Program-made: the position numbers and the translations under genes
Shown here: piece after piece, positions 44,661 to 55,470 of the stretch
Layout of the letters: each line of letters begins with the position of its first letter
How positions within the stretch are numbered: the first letter of the stretch is position 1
The notes under the pieces: generated by a model
Told to the model about the DNA's origin: nothing
Database searches by the model: none
Seen by the model: the letters and a program-made list of their open reading frames with translations, nothing else
Origin: Mermis nigrescens
Lineage: Eukaryota > Nematoda > Enoplea > Mermithida > Mermithidae
Assembly: GCA_036768485.1 (NCBI GenBank)
Contig: JAVLUZ010000149.1
Span: forward strand, 248,001 to 312,000
Length of the DNA stretch: 64,000 nt
Direction: 5' to 3'

Positions 44661-47486
44661 CACACGGCAATGCAACTTACAAGGATCGAAAATTATATGT
44701 CTGCAGTCTGCACGTATGTAATTTGTGCGACCTAGCTGGGTATAAAATTATGTAATTAAAAGCCTGAGATACCAATGTGCGTTCAAGCAATTCGAAATAG
44801 AATAATCATAAGACAAAGACAATATAACAATATTTCAATTCATCGCAAATTATACTTAAAAAACACTTCCAATTTGAAAGTTTTATCACGGAGAATGTGA
44901 CGGTTTTTGTCCAACTTACCCTTTCTCAATTGGATATCCAAAGAGTTAGGATTAACCCTGATGGTCACTAACTCACCCAAAATAGGGTTAACCCTATTTT
45001 GGGTTGAGTTAGAGTTAACTCTGACAACACTAATCTTTACATTATACAAATTTTCATCCAAGGAAAAGCCAACATGAAAAAGACTTGTAGTGTTAACGTG
45101 AGTAAAAACATTACATACATATGTATGTAGGTAGAGTATGTATGAGGTGTGTACATTAAACGTGTACTCACATAGCATATGCTTTTTACTATTTCATATC
45201 TTTCACAAACAAGCACCGACAAAGCTACAAACGGTCACGAAGGACGAACAAATATGAAAAAGAGGCCATGTTTCAGCAGCCGCTTGTTGAACGCGACGAA
45301 AAAACTATTCAAAGGAATGTGCACAGAAGAGAAAAAGAGCAAACAAAGGCAAATGCTGCTGAGCACGAGATTTCAGGAGACTTGCATTCCCAAAGTCACG
45401 TGACGAAATGCCAAATAACCAAAAGGCTATAAACTTAACGCAATACCTACTTATAAAACGGAATGCTCATCGATACAACATAATCTGGGCCCGCAATTTC
45501 TTTTGACAAGCGTCAATTGCACGATGTAAACACGAAAATATACTTGCACGTTTATGAGCAATCAGTTTACAAAAGGCATGAAGGACTTGTCTAAATAACA
45601 GTAATATATTTTAGAAGCTTATTGATTTTATTAAGTCGGGGTTGAGAAGCTTGTACATGAATGGTAGTTCTTAGAGATATAAATCGTTTACAAAATTGGT
45701 TTAAAGTTGAGCAAGATATCGTACACAACAATTATAGTCTATTTCACAAAACCTTGTGCATGGAAATCAATTTTCAGCTTTAAAACGACGCAGCTACAAA
45801 TATGATTTCTAGGCAGATTACTGTAACTTAATTTCGCAAATATTTTATAGGCTGATCAGTTGCTACGGACAGTGTCGTGATTGCGGCTTCAGTTTAGACC
45901 GCTTTTGTACTCGATTTACACTGAATCAAGAATTGTGATCCATGCACAAGGTTTCATGAAATGACTGTGAATATGCCTTTGAAGGTTTAATATGCGCAAT
46001 CATAACACCCACCAACTTTTTCCAATATGCTTCTTGATCGGTTTTTCCGTGCACAAAGTTTCGAGAAGATTGTAGGTAGGTGGATTAGAAAATACAAAAA
46101 AGTATTCGATTTTACGAAACAATACAAAGCTTTTCGACAAGATTTTCATCGACAAACCATCACTTATGCCTGGAATATCAGTTTTTTATCGTTCTGTAAC
46201 AGCCGTTCAAGCTGAAAACGGCTAATATAATAGAATGAACTTATTCTGCCTTATCGGATGCTTCTTTTTCGCTCTGAAAAGGATTTTTAAGTATTTAACA
46301 ATCATTGCTGCTGTACGATATCAGATCGCAGTTTTGATCAGTCTTCCTTAATTAAGGAGAATATAAAAATATAAGTTTTTTATCATTTACGCCAGTCCTT
46401 CATGGAAACTCAACGGAATCAATACAACTAGAACGAAAATGAAAAAATGAGAATCAATACAAGAATGTCATGCGACTCGTTTGTCATACATAATACGCGA
46501 GTCAATCAAGTAGGACTAGAATGGAACGGAGAAACAAAAGAACGAATACCGCACGGAAGCAAGAATCTTAATCAGTATTAATTTGATATCGTCAAATGTA
46601 GGTATTTGTGTAAATTTTATCGTAAATGCAAATAAAGCATACTGTCGATCGGGATCTAACGAACCGAAAAAACTAGCAAAGTATGTACACAAAATCGCGA
46701 ATCTCCGTAATATCGGAATGAAAGGCAACACTTGACGAAGCTATCATTATAGTACATCAATTTCCAAAAAGTAGTGGATACTTCACATTAGACATATCCT
46801 ATTTTATTAAGCTGCTTCAGTCTAACTGATGATTGCATGTTCAAAATAGGAGCCTTCAATAGAATCGATTAGACGAAACTGAGTTTTGGTACAAGACTGA
46901 CCGAAAATGAAGAAAGTCTTCTAAAAGGGAGTTTTTGTTAAAAAATATAAATTGTATGAGTCGGAAACATTTTAATGATAACACAAAAAATGCGAAGTTT
47001 CTTATAACAGCGCTCTCTTCACTTTTTTATATATTTAGCACTTTTAATCGACTAGAATCACGCGCTATGACGAATGAAATACTTTCCTTACGTGACAAGA
47101 ATAATAGGCTTCATACATAAATAGAGGCAAGAATCCCAGATTAAAGTTTAAAATTGTTATTAAATTTGAATTTAATTTTAAATTATACTTGTTGAATTCT
47201 CTGATATGTAGGTAAGGAAGGAATAGGCACGATCCATGTTAGTTGTAATCACACGGGGGGGAGTTGAGACCCACAGAATTTGGTAGATCCCCTATAATCG
47301 GATTTTATATGTTTCTTCGCTATTCTTCTACATCAGATCCTCAGAATTAGGTTTATAGAATCAGTATATGGCTGCAATCTATTGCTCTTCTCTCAGGATA
47401 GTTCCGCTGAGCCTTAAAAGTCATACGCATCAGGAATAAGCATATTTACATACGCTATTGAAGCGATGTCGGATAAGATTACAAAT
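44661..47486. other. Non-coding downstream of the MYT1 terminal exon
   Basis: Apart from the MITE at 45738-45967, this holds only AT-rich sequence. A near-palindrome built on AACCCTATTTTGGGTTGAG lies around 44960-45010. No gene is supported. Confidence 0.4.
45738..45967. mobile_element. MITE with CTTGTGCATGG inverted ends, second copy
   Basis: It starts GTCTATTTCACAAAACCTTG and ends with the inverse CAAGGTTTCATGAAATGAC. The interior aligns with the elements at 2438 and 53461. Confidence 0.8.
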
Positions 47487-47941
47487 TTAAGCCAAAATAG
47501 GCGACCGCTCGCCGAATTCGGCTTTACAGTGCCCGGATGACGCAGCGTTATCGAAATTGCGCTTCAAAACTGAAGGTCGGCTTGGCAACAAGGCTGGTGC
47601 GCAGCGCTGCTGCTCGTCTGAGTCGTCGTTATCATTCTTAAGTACATTGTGATCGTCAAAAATGCCCAGAAAAGGACGATTTAAAACATGCTGTCTGGAT
47701 TGTTGTAAAGAAGACGCAGCGTAGCAGTTTAAACTGTTCGGCGGCGACTCTTTACAACTGTCGCGTGTTGGGGAGTTCGAGGAGGGATGTTGCTGCTCGT
47801 TATTTTGCTGCTGATGCTGCAACTGGAAGGCGAGCAACAATTGGGCGTAATGATTTTGTATGGCAAGCAAATGCTGCGGATTTTCTCGATCATACTGACT
47901 CGACTGCCATAAATGCTTGTAGTAATGGTCGTCTTTGACGG
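47487..47941 (-). CDS. MYT1-like: MYT1-family terminal exon, Gln/Ser/Asn-rich
   Basis: It enters in phase 1 after TGTTTAAG, completing the glycine begun at the donor 49673. It starts AVKDDHYYKHLWQSSQYDRE, continues through HLLAIQNHYAQLLLAFQLQH into a Gln/Asn stretch, and ends EFGERSPILA with TAA. Codon use is GC-rich relative to flanks. No later donor fits well, so I treat it as the C-terminal exon of about 150 residues. The tail does not show the long coiled coil that ends vertebrate MYT1 proteins. Confidence 0.8.
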
Positions 47942-48946
47942 CTTAAACATTCACACCTAACAATTTTGTATCGTGTTCGGAATTCAGACATTTCTGAAGC
48001 GTTTTTTTCTATTTTTTAAATTACACATTCGAATAATTTGGTGTCCATTTCATTGCGACCAGACTTCTGCACATGGGGGAGATTAATAGGTCCATAGAAA
48101 GGAAGAATGGGAAATTTTCTGTGGAATAACCTAGTTTTAAAGCTATTTTAGCATTCACACCAGTTCTTATGATCACTTTAGCCCAAAAACCTCAATTTTT
48201 GACCCCCTCCCCCAGACCGGCTTACCCCCCCCCAGATCGGTTGGCATACATCTGTGGTTGCGACAAGGGTGAATTAAAAAATCATGCTTATGGCAGAGAT
48301 AAAAGTTCAAATTGAATTATTATCCCTATTCAAAGGTATTGCTTTAAAAGTATTATTTATTCATTATTAAATTTATCGATAATAATTATTGTTATGCTTA
48401 AAAAATCTGTTGTATGGGTATTACTTATTATGGAATTATTTATTATCATTTATTATTATTAAATCCATTATTTATTTATTATTAAATTTACATAATTTAT
48501 TATTATGCATGTATTACGATTAAGTTATTGTTAGTATATTTATATTACAAACCATACATGAGCTTGGGGGCTGAGGGGGTATTACCCCCTCAGCTTTGAA
48601 AAACTAATAGCTATACAGCGATTTTGGCTAAAAAAACCCATTGTTGTATAGCCTTTTCTGGCTCAGAAAACTAGCTATATAGTCTTTTTTTAGCTCAGAA
48701 ATGCTATTTAGCTGTCTTTTATAAGTTTGAAGGGGATATATAGCTATTTTCTCGACTCTAAAAAGGGACTAATAGCTATTTTTAGTCCAAGAAGGCTATA
48801 TAGCTATGTTTGTGAATCCAAACAGGCTATATAGCTAATTTTCTGACCCCAAAAGGACTGTAGAGCAGTTTTTACGAAGCACATAGCTATCTAGCAATTT
48901 TTAGTTTTCACCCCCTGAAAGTTTGACCTTTGTACCTATGTACACA
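47942..48946. other. Intron with family B copy and simple repeats
   Basis: 48061-48260 is a family B copy flanked by TTGCGACC-like and TTGCGACA 8-mers. 48337-48560 is TTATTATT-type low complexity. A separate minisatellite follows at 48600. Confidence 0.5.
48600..48905. repeat. CTATATAGCTA minisatellite
   Basis: About nine spaced occurrences of CTATATAGCTATTTT recur roughly every 35-40 bp, with AAAAAGGCT-type linkers. The core is nearly palindromic. Confidence 0.8.
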
Positions 48947-49134
48947 CAGTGGCGGATCTAGGAATTTCCTAAGGGGGGGGGGCGGTACCCCTAAGGGGGG
49001 GGGCGGAACCCTGACTTGGGCGGAAAAATTAGCCGTTTTGACCCAAAAATCGCTCAAAAATCCTTAATTTTTCGCATTTTTTTGGGCCAATGGGGGGGGG
49101 GCGGCCGCCCCCCGCCCCCCTAAATCCGCCCCTG
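48947..49134. mobile_element. hAT MITE, ~190-bp GGCGGATTTAG family
   Basis: The TIRs are CAGTGGCGGATCTAGG and TAAATCCGCCCCTG, with perfect duplications TGTACACA at 48939-48946 and 49135-49142. It is in the opposite orientation to the copy at 26543. Confidence 0.95.
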
Positions 49135-49672
49135 TGTACACACTGTTTATTATTATTCATTTCTATTATTTTACTATTGTTATCATTCATTCGAAGCTGT
49201 TACATTTTATATTAAAGTAATAAAAAATTATGAAACCAAAATTATGAAAAAATTAGACTTCCAGCAAACAAATTTTGTTCGAATCCTTTTAACCAAAAAT
49301 TTTATTTTTTGAACAAACTCTTTTGGAGACTTTCAACACAAAAAAGCTCACGAAGAAGGCATTACAAAATTCATAGACGATTTGAAATTTGACACGAGTC
49401 ATTAATAAAGAACGCATCGTGATAAAGAATCGAGAAGGTTCAAAATTGTAATTTAATGTTTTACACGTACGCACATCTAAAGCATGCAAGTAACAAATAA
49501 TATTGTACTGTGAAAAATCGCAGCAAAAGATTAGTGTTTTCAGGAAATGTCTTATTCTCTAACAAAAGAAGATGATACCTATCCCGCAGAGATAAATAAA
49601 AATAAAAGAATGCCCTAATTTATACTGTTCATTACATTAAGTTCAAAGAAACTATATATAAACTGAACTTAC

Positions 49673-49731
49673 CCATATCATTGCCTTTGTATTCTGATTC
49701 GTTCAAGACTTCATGACGCTCTCTGTGATCC
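49673..49731 (-). CDS. MYT1-like: MYT1-family short exon
   Basis: This 59-nt exon follows TCTTGTCAG and precedes a consensus donor ATGG/gtaagt. It reads EDHRERHEVLNESEYKGNDM. Entry phase 2 matches 49791 and exit phase 1 matches 47941. It is charged, with no recognised motif. Confidence 0.82.
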
Positions 49732-49790
49732 CTGACAAGAAGTAAAATTAGCTAAAGGGAAAAATTTTAAAAAGATACAAAAATTCATAC

Positions 49791-49877
49791 TCTGCCTCGT
49801 TTTTTGGCAGATTCTTTAATTGCACGTTGTGAACAACCAGTCGTGATCTTCTTGCGGCTAAAGGGCATCCAGAAACG
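49791..49877 (-). CDS. MYT1-like: MYT1-family exon, second half of split finger
   Basis: This 87-nt exon follows TTTGTTTCAG. It supplies SVSGCPLAARRSR, the last cysteine of the finger begun in 52592-52783, then VVHNVQLKNLPKNEAE. The SGCPLAARR ending is typical of a finger in the C-terminal MYT1 cluster, although finger 1 of the family is similar. Phases are 2 in and 2 out. Confidence 0.9.
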
Positions 49878-49986
49878 CTGAAACAAAAAATTAACTAAGC
49901 ATTCAAAAACTAGGTTTTTAAATTTTTCGACGCGGATTCTTAAACAGATGACCAATTTTCTGTTTGTGTAAAATGAGGGATCCAGC
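49878..49986. other. Intron
   Basis: Short intron sequence next to the hAT element that follows. Nothing recognised. Confidence 0.5.
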
Positions 49987-50393
49987 CATACGTGTTCTTG
50001 GAGGGTTTGACCCCCCAGAATAGCAACTAACCCCCTCCCCTTCCCCGCAAAAATGACTGAGTTTACCCCAGAATTGTCGATTTTTTTAAAAAATTGTCAG
50101 AAAGTGTGCCTTTTCAAGCGTTTTTAGCTCAATTTAAGCTCAAAAGTCCCAAACTTTCGGTGCTTGGCAACGTATACACATTTGTTGACTAAATTTTGTT
50201 CAATGTACTCAATTTTTTTCAAATTTCTTCGAAATTTTGTGTTTTTCATGTTCTAGAAAGAACGAGCATTGTCCGAAATGTCAAAAACTGTTTTTGACAT
50301 GTACCCATCATTTTTTAGCCCAAAAAAAGAACTGTTAAAAAAGTTTTAGGGCATGACCCCACCCATCCAAATTTTCCATAACGTACATGTATG
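49987..50393. mobile_element. hAT-type non-autonomous element, ~407-bp family, intact
   Basis: The ends are CATACGTGTTCTTGG and ACGTACATGTATG, with perfect 8-bp duplications GATCCAGC at 49979-49986 and 50394-50401. It lacks the nested MITE seen in the copies at 1-553 and 54139-54819, so it serves as their empty-site reference. Confidence 0.93.
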
Positions 50394-50401
50394 GATCCAG
50401 C

Positions 50402-51146
50402 ATGACTCTGATTTTTAGTTAGCGATACTCGTTATTTTGACTAAAATAATAAAAGACTATCTGGATATGCCTACATGATTTTCAACTCTTTTTGGACAAA
50501 AAGTTCCATTAATAAATTAATTTAAATGTGAGAAATCAGGTGTAGAATCGAATTTCGGCCGATCATTTTCAAGAGAAATTATAGGCGACCTTATAAGTTT
50601 TAAATGAAGAACACCTGATTTGAAGAAGGTAGTACGAGTATTTTCAGTTGATTATTAAAATTTATAAAACTTGCTGAACAAATGCAAACAATTCTAAAAG
50701 AGGTTAAAATCCAACCAATTTTGGGCCAGAAATAATCCTACTACGGAGGTCAGCATCAGACATTTACAGCAAGAAAATTTTGTGAGTTTGCCCGAAAATG
50801 TTTTCCTGTTTATTAAAAAGTAGGCGTCAAAACATTTTTCGGGGATTCTGACAGCGCTGTTTGTTTCTAAGAGACAAAAAGAAATTTTCAAGAAAATTAA
50901 ATCAAACGATATGCGATGAACCGAAAAAATCGACACTTTCAGGCGAAAATCGCTAAAATGCCTAAAGCAGCACATCGTGCTATTCAATTTTTATGCAGTA
51001 AATACACCGAAGTCTACTCATGCGAATGAGTAAAGATGGAATTTTTTAAAATAATAGTCAGATGAATTTAAAAATGTGTCGTTAATGCCTAATGGGACAA
51101 AATCAAGATAGCAATGTAGCTTCGAAGGTCTAAAAAGGCTTACAAG
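50402..51146. other. Intron, nothing recognised
   Basis: AT-rich, with one antisense open frame (50694-50987) that has no family resemblance or splice context. Confidence 0.45.
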
Positions 51147-51650
51147 CATATCTGGGCGTTGGGGTTAGGGGGTATGCAACCCCCAGGAATCAAAATACCC
51201 TCCAGAAACCAGAATACCCAAAAAGAATACAATTTTTGAAATTTTTTTGTTTATTTCGCAATTTTTTGATGCCAATATAAAGTGCTCGATGAGAAACGTT
51301 GAAATTTGGTGTTTTATCGCCATACCACCACACCTAGGCGTGGGGGTTTGGGGGGTATGCACCCCCCAAAAATCAAAATACCCCCCAGAAATCATTTTTG
51401 AAAATTTTTTTCGTTTTTTTCGCAATTTTTTAATGCCAATGGATAGTGCTTGATGAGAAACGTCGAAAAAATTGTGTTTTTATCGCCATACCACCATTTG
51501 TAAGGCCATTTTTTGACCTTCAAAAAATCTTGCACCCCTCAGAATTTTCTTGCTGCCCACGTATGCATACTACCATTTTTGAAGCCATTTTTTGACCTTT
51601 GAACAAATCTTGTACACCCCTCCCCAGAGCTTTGGTGCCGCTCACCTACG
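51147..51650 (-). mobile_element. 255-bp-family hAT MITE carrying a nested copy of itself
   Basis: The outer ends are CATATCTGGGCG and GCTCACCTACG, with perfect 8-bp duplications CTTACAAG at 51139-51146 and 51651-51658. A second MITE of the same family sits inside at 51329-51565, splitting the outer one at its CATACCAC motif. Confidence 0.94.
51329..51565 (-). mobile_element. Nested 255-bp-family hAT MITE
   Basis: The ends are CACACCTAGGCG and GCCCACGTATG, flanked by CATACCAC (51321-51328) and CATACTAC (51566-51573), 7 of 8 matching. Confidence 0.92.
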
Positions 51651-52181
51651 CTTACAAGTGGTTTTAGGGCCAAAAATTATCATTTTTTTGACGTTCAACA
51701 TAGAGCTCTATCCATTGGCACCAAAAATCCCTAAAAACGAAAAATTTGCAAATAATTAATTCTGAGATCTGTGTTGGGGAAGGAGTTTCAGATCCATAAA
51801 ACCAAACGATCACGGACTTCATGTTCATTTGTGGCCAGCAAGCATTCTGGATAGGTTAAAAATCACAAACCCCAAGAAGACGTATGGTCAGCAAACCAGA
51901 CATAACTATGTACGACATAGGAATTTTGTAATGAAGTTTGCTAAGCCTTTTCTGAATTAAAAGACTAAAGAAACCAGTCGAAAATGCCCCTTTTCGATGT
52001 CACTGACGATGCTCTTTATCTCTAAAACATGAAAATATAAAATTTCAAAAAAATCTAACAAAAGGTGGCCGAAAAAATAGCTATGCGACAAAATTTATAC
52101 TTCAAACCAAATTGCTAAAGCCCTCAAAATGGCATTCATTACTAGGTTTTTTGAATATTGGAAATTCTGCCGGGTCAGCAG
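51651..52181. other. Intron with a MITE fragment
   Basis: 51660-51800 resembles a decayed 255-bp-family interior (CTATCCATTGGCACCAAAAA). The rest is unassigned. Confidence 0.45.
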
Positions 52182-52415
52182 CATAGGTGGGCGGCACCAA
52201 AGTTCTGGAGGGGGGTGCGATAGTTTTTCAAAGGTCAAAAAATGGCCTTAAAAATGGTTGTATAGCGAAAAAAAACACCATTTTTCAACGTTTCTCATCG
52301 AGCACTATCCATTGACATCAAAAAATTGCGAAAACAATTTCAAAAATTGAATTCTGGGGAGGAGTATTTTGGTTTCTGGGGGTGCATCCCCCAACCCCCC
52401 CAACGCCCAGGTATG
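52182..52415 (+). mobile_element. 255-bp-family hAT MITE
   Basis: The ends are CATAGGTGGGCGGC and CGCCCAGGTATG, with the usual core. The flanks GTCAGCAG and GGCAGCAG match 7 of 8 only if the right border is moved by one base, so the target duplication is tentative. Confidence 0.85.
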
Positions 52416-52591
52416 GCAGCAGTACTTTGTAGCGTGCGTGAGAAGCCATTCTAAGAATTAGAATCCCTATACTCTCAAAGAAAACGCAAGTATTATTAAT
52501 TTATTGTTATTATCAATATACAAATGAAACATATGCAGCTTTTGCATAAAAATGCAAGTTAAATGATATGATTACAGCTCTATTTGATTAC

Positions 52592-52783
52592 CTTCTATGT
52601 GACAGGTATTTGCCCGATATATGACCACTGCCATCACAGCCAACCACTGGACACTTCAGAAGATCGTTGTCCTCTTTAAATCGTTTGGTTCGGCTGAATT
52701 TAGTCAATTCCAAAGTTTCATGTTTCGATAGATCACAGCGCGATTGTTGCTGGGTGCAAGGGTCCATCAACGAAGGTGGTCTC
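52592..52783 (-). CDS. MYT1-like: MYT1-family exon, first half of split finger
   Basis: Acceptor TTCTCAACAG and donor AGAAG/gtaatc bound 192 nt, phase 2 in and phase 2 out. It reads [20 protein letters not shown], a charged linker, then [20 protein letters not shown] and HR, with the intron after His-Arg inside the serine codon. GHISGKY plus SGCPLAARR in the next exon resembles a C-terminal MYT1 finger. An internal ATG (at residue 6) could be a start if this were a first exon, but the phase match to the donor at 55103 favours an internal position. Confidence 0.9.
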
Positions 52784-53886
52784 CTGTTGAGAATTTATGC
52801 GCATAACTTTAGAACACAAATATTAGTGCCTTCATATTGTCAAGAATTCTATTCATAAGTGGACTAAAAACCTTTCAAGCAAATACAATGCGGTACGATT
52901 AAGTTTCAATATTAATAATTAATACAACCTGAAAATAGGGGTCAAGGATCAAACAAAAATCATTGTTTAAAATGCGCCCCTTTTTTGATAACTTTTCGTG
53001 TTTTAAACAGTGAAGCAAAAATGTAGCTTGAAACAAGGAAGGCTATTATTATGGGTGACATTGAATTTCACAATGTAGAAGTGCATTAATGAAGGACGAT
53101 TCAATATATGCAAATTCCAGACTACCAATTCCAGACCAACTTCCAAAGGTCAGATATTTCAGAACATTTCTAACGTTATTCGAGATGCTCTATCCATTAA
53201 GATCATAAAATTCTAACTTTTTCAAGAAAAAATTTTTATTCAAAAAAGCTGTATTAAAAGTGTCATTTTTTGGTCGCGCTTGAGCCAAAATGATGGAAAA
53301 TACTTCACATCTGGCGCGAAGCGCCGAAAATCTGAATATTTCATTACAAAGACATTCAATTTTTCCATCTTTCCGTGCATCGTCTTGCCTTTCAACATTT
53401 TTTCCGGCCAAGGAGGGGGCGACCCCCACTCCTTATAGACGGCCCTGATTAATAACTATGGTCTTTTTCACGAAACTTTGTTCAAGGGAACCATTTTTCA
53501 ACGCTCGAGCAAATAGATAAAATATATAGATACACAAAAGTATTTTCCAGTAAGCTTACAGTAATACAATTTTGCATAATAAAACTTCATATGCTTATCG
53601 ATTACTATTCACAGTATCGTGATGGCTGCCCCAGTTTAAACCGCTTCTGTAATCGATTCGCATCGACACAAGAAATGCGATCCATGCACAAGGTTTCGGG
53701 AAATAGACTACAGGAACTTTATACACAGTGGTATATTCGTTATTTTTGTAAGAAGGGTTGATATACCAAGTGTTTACCCAAAGAGTCCGAAATAGTTTTA
53801 AAAAATCCGCTATTCGCGTGTGGAATATTGTTTTTCGTCCGTTTCTCGGTGTCTAACGTGCATTATCTCACCGCGATAGTCCGGAA
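52784..53886. other. Intron with dispersed repeats
   Basis: The block at 53248-53450 is a sister of 28441-28625 and contains GGCGCGAAGCGCC. A MITE follows at 53461. Nothing else is recognised. Confidence 0.5.
53461..53709. mobile_element. MITE with CTTGTGCATGG-type inverted ends, third copy
   Basis: It begins GTCTTTTTCACGAAACTTTG and ends with the inverse CAAGGTTTCGGGAAATAGAC. It shares the CATATGCTTATC block with the copy at 2438. Confidence 0.75.
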
Positions 53887-54130
53887 CAGACTTGCACGTG
53901 GGGGTTTGGGGTCTCCAGAATGGAAAAATGCGATATTTTCCTAGGAAAATGAAGCAAAATGAAGGCCACAAATGGATGAAAATCGAAAATTTTCTTCAAA
54001 AATGCTCTAAAGTGACCAGAAACAGCGTAATAATAAAGTAGTTTTAACGCTATTTTAGCGCTTATACTAGTTTTTTGAGGTCATTTTAGCCAAAGAAAAG
54101 CACAACTTTTGATCTCTCCACACCGGCTGA
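53887..54130. repeat. Family B repeat
   Basis: It begins CAGACTTGCACGTGGGGG and carries the AATGAAGCAAAATGAAGG and TTTTGAGGTCATTTTAGCC blocks. It abuts the target duplication of the next hAT element. Confidence 0.6.
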
Positions 54131-54138
54131 GTGCTGAC

Positions 54139-54819
54139 CATACATGATCTTGGGAAGGGTTTGGGGGGGTTTCACCCCCCCGCAGAATCATTTTTCACCC
54201 CCCGCAAAAAATTTTTCACCCCCCTAGAATTGGCGATTTTTTAAAAGTTTCCTAAACTTACCTGAAAATTGGTAGAAATAGTGTCTTTTTAAGGGTTTTG
54301 GCTATCTATTTGCTCAAAATCGCCAAATTTTCGGCGCTTCGCGCCATATATTCATGTGTTAAGCGATATATTGGTCAATTTATTCGACTTTTTCGAATTT
54401 TTTTCATGATTTTATGCTCTAGAAGGATAGAGTATCGTCAGAAACGCCAAAAAACGATGTTTTCTTAACGCGTACCAGCCAAACATGGGCGTGGGAGGTT
54501 TGGGGGTGTACGCACCCCCCAGAAGTTGAAATACCCCCCAGAAATCAAAATACCCCCAGAATTCAAATTTTGAAATTTTTTTTGCCTTTTTAGCTGTTTT
54601 TTGATGCCATTGGGTAGTGCTCGATGAGAAACGTCGAAAAATGGTGTTTTTTCGCCCTACGACCACTTTTAAGACCATTTTTTGACCTTTGAAAATTTTT
54701 TCAACCCCCCCCCTACCCAGAATTTCGGTGCTGCCCACCTATGGTACCGGCCATTTTTGGGCCCAAAAAAGGCACTTTAGGTTTTCACCCCCCCAGAATT
54801 CCCATGCTGTGCATGTATG
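54139..54819. mobile_element. hAT-type ~407-bp-family element with nested MITE, complete
   Basis: The ends are CATACATGATCTTGG and GTGCATGTATG. The left duplication is GTGCTGAC (54131-54138); the right one is GTGCTAAC (54820-54827) with one substitution. Removing the nested 264-bp MITE and its 8-bp duplication leaves 409 bp, close to the 407 bp of the intact copy at 49987. Confidence 0.92.
54480..54743 (-). mobile_element. 255-bp-family hAT MITE (duplicate of 214-477)
   Basis: Same ends and same 7-of-8 duplications as copy 1, nested in the element at 54139-54819. Confidence 0.9.
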
Positions 54820-55102
54820 GTGCTAACCCCCATACCGATCATGCTGTGCATCTATGGTCCGCACCGACCTGCTTCTTTGATATTATTCTAAGAATGAAAA
54901 AGAATTCTTAAAAGTTATTTCGTATGTTATTTCAACCTGCGTTGCGAAATACAACCGCGTTTTGCATTCGTGCACATACATACGAGCGAATGTCGGGGTA
55001 TTGATTACCTGCACGTGAAAAAGTTTGTTTATTTTACCGTTTTTATTTTTTTTGTTCATATTTTTTAGTCTTTATTTTTCCTAAAAGCTTTCTCTATCCT
55101 AC

Positions 55103-55470
55103 CCATTTCCTCCCGTTCGGATCGTCGAATTCGCGCAATCGCCATATCTGTATATGAGGTTCGGATTGGCGTCTAGAAATTGCGCCAATGCGTTCAAGCC
55201 CGCCTTCCCGATCGCGGATGACGTCATCGCCGCCAGCGGCGATTCGAACCGCGGCGTTGCGGCAACGTACGACGAATTTTCTGCCAAATTTGCGAAACTT
55301 TCGGGCGTTGAGCCGGAACCACAGTGCCGGATTACTGTAGTATGTCTGACAGACTGAGTCTTCTTTACAGACAAGTCCAGAATTTCGTCGAAACTGACGT
55401 TCAGCGCGTCGCCGTCGTCGTTCGACTTCCGTTTCGTCGACGGTAAATGATGATTGCTCGGAATCGGATT
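55103..55470 (-). CDS. MYT1-like: MYT1-family LDLSVK exon (copy 2)
   Basis: Identical to 837-1204. Here it lies 2.3 kb upstream of the exon at 52592-52783 on the same strand. Its phase-2 donor completes a glycine codon with that exon's first base (NG followed by RPPSLM). This colinearity is the main evidence for the gene order and for reading the exon in this frame. Confidence 0.78.

Noticed and set aside
44458..44735. Three overlapping frames encoding GEQLL or IARPT repeats
   Set aside because: The period is 15 bp, so all frames stay open. This is a minisatellite.
47487..47941. Continuation of this exon into 41695-41784
   Set aside because: It ends with an in-frame TAA. The only fair donor (CACT/gtaaag) would create a TAG at the junction in the matching frame.
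49278..49287. GTTCGAATCC resembling a tRNA T-arm
   Set aside because: No matching acceptor stem, D-arm or anticodon arm could be folded around it.
52592..52783. Treating this as the first coding exon with the N-terminal finger
   Set aside because: An internal ATG exists and finger 1 of the family is similar, but the acceptor is good, the phase matches the upstream LDLSVK exon, and the following exons end in a stop. I keep it as the less likely alternative.
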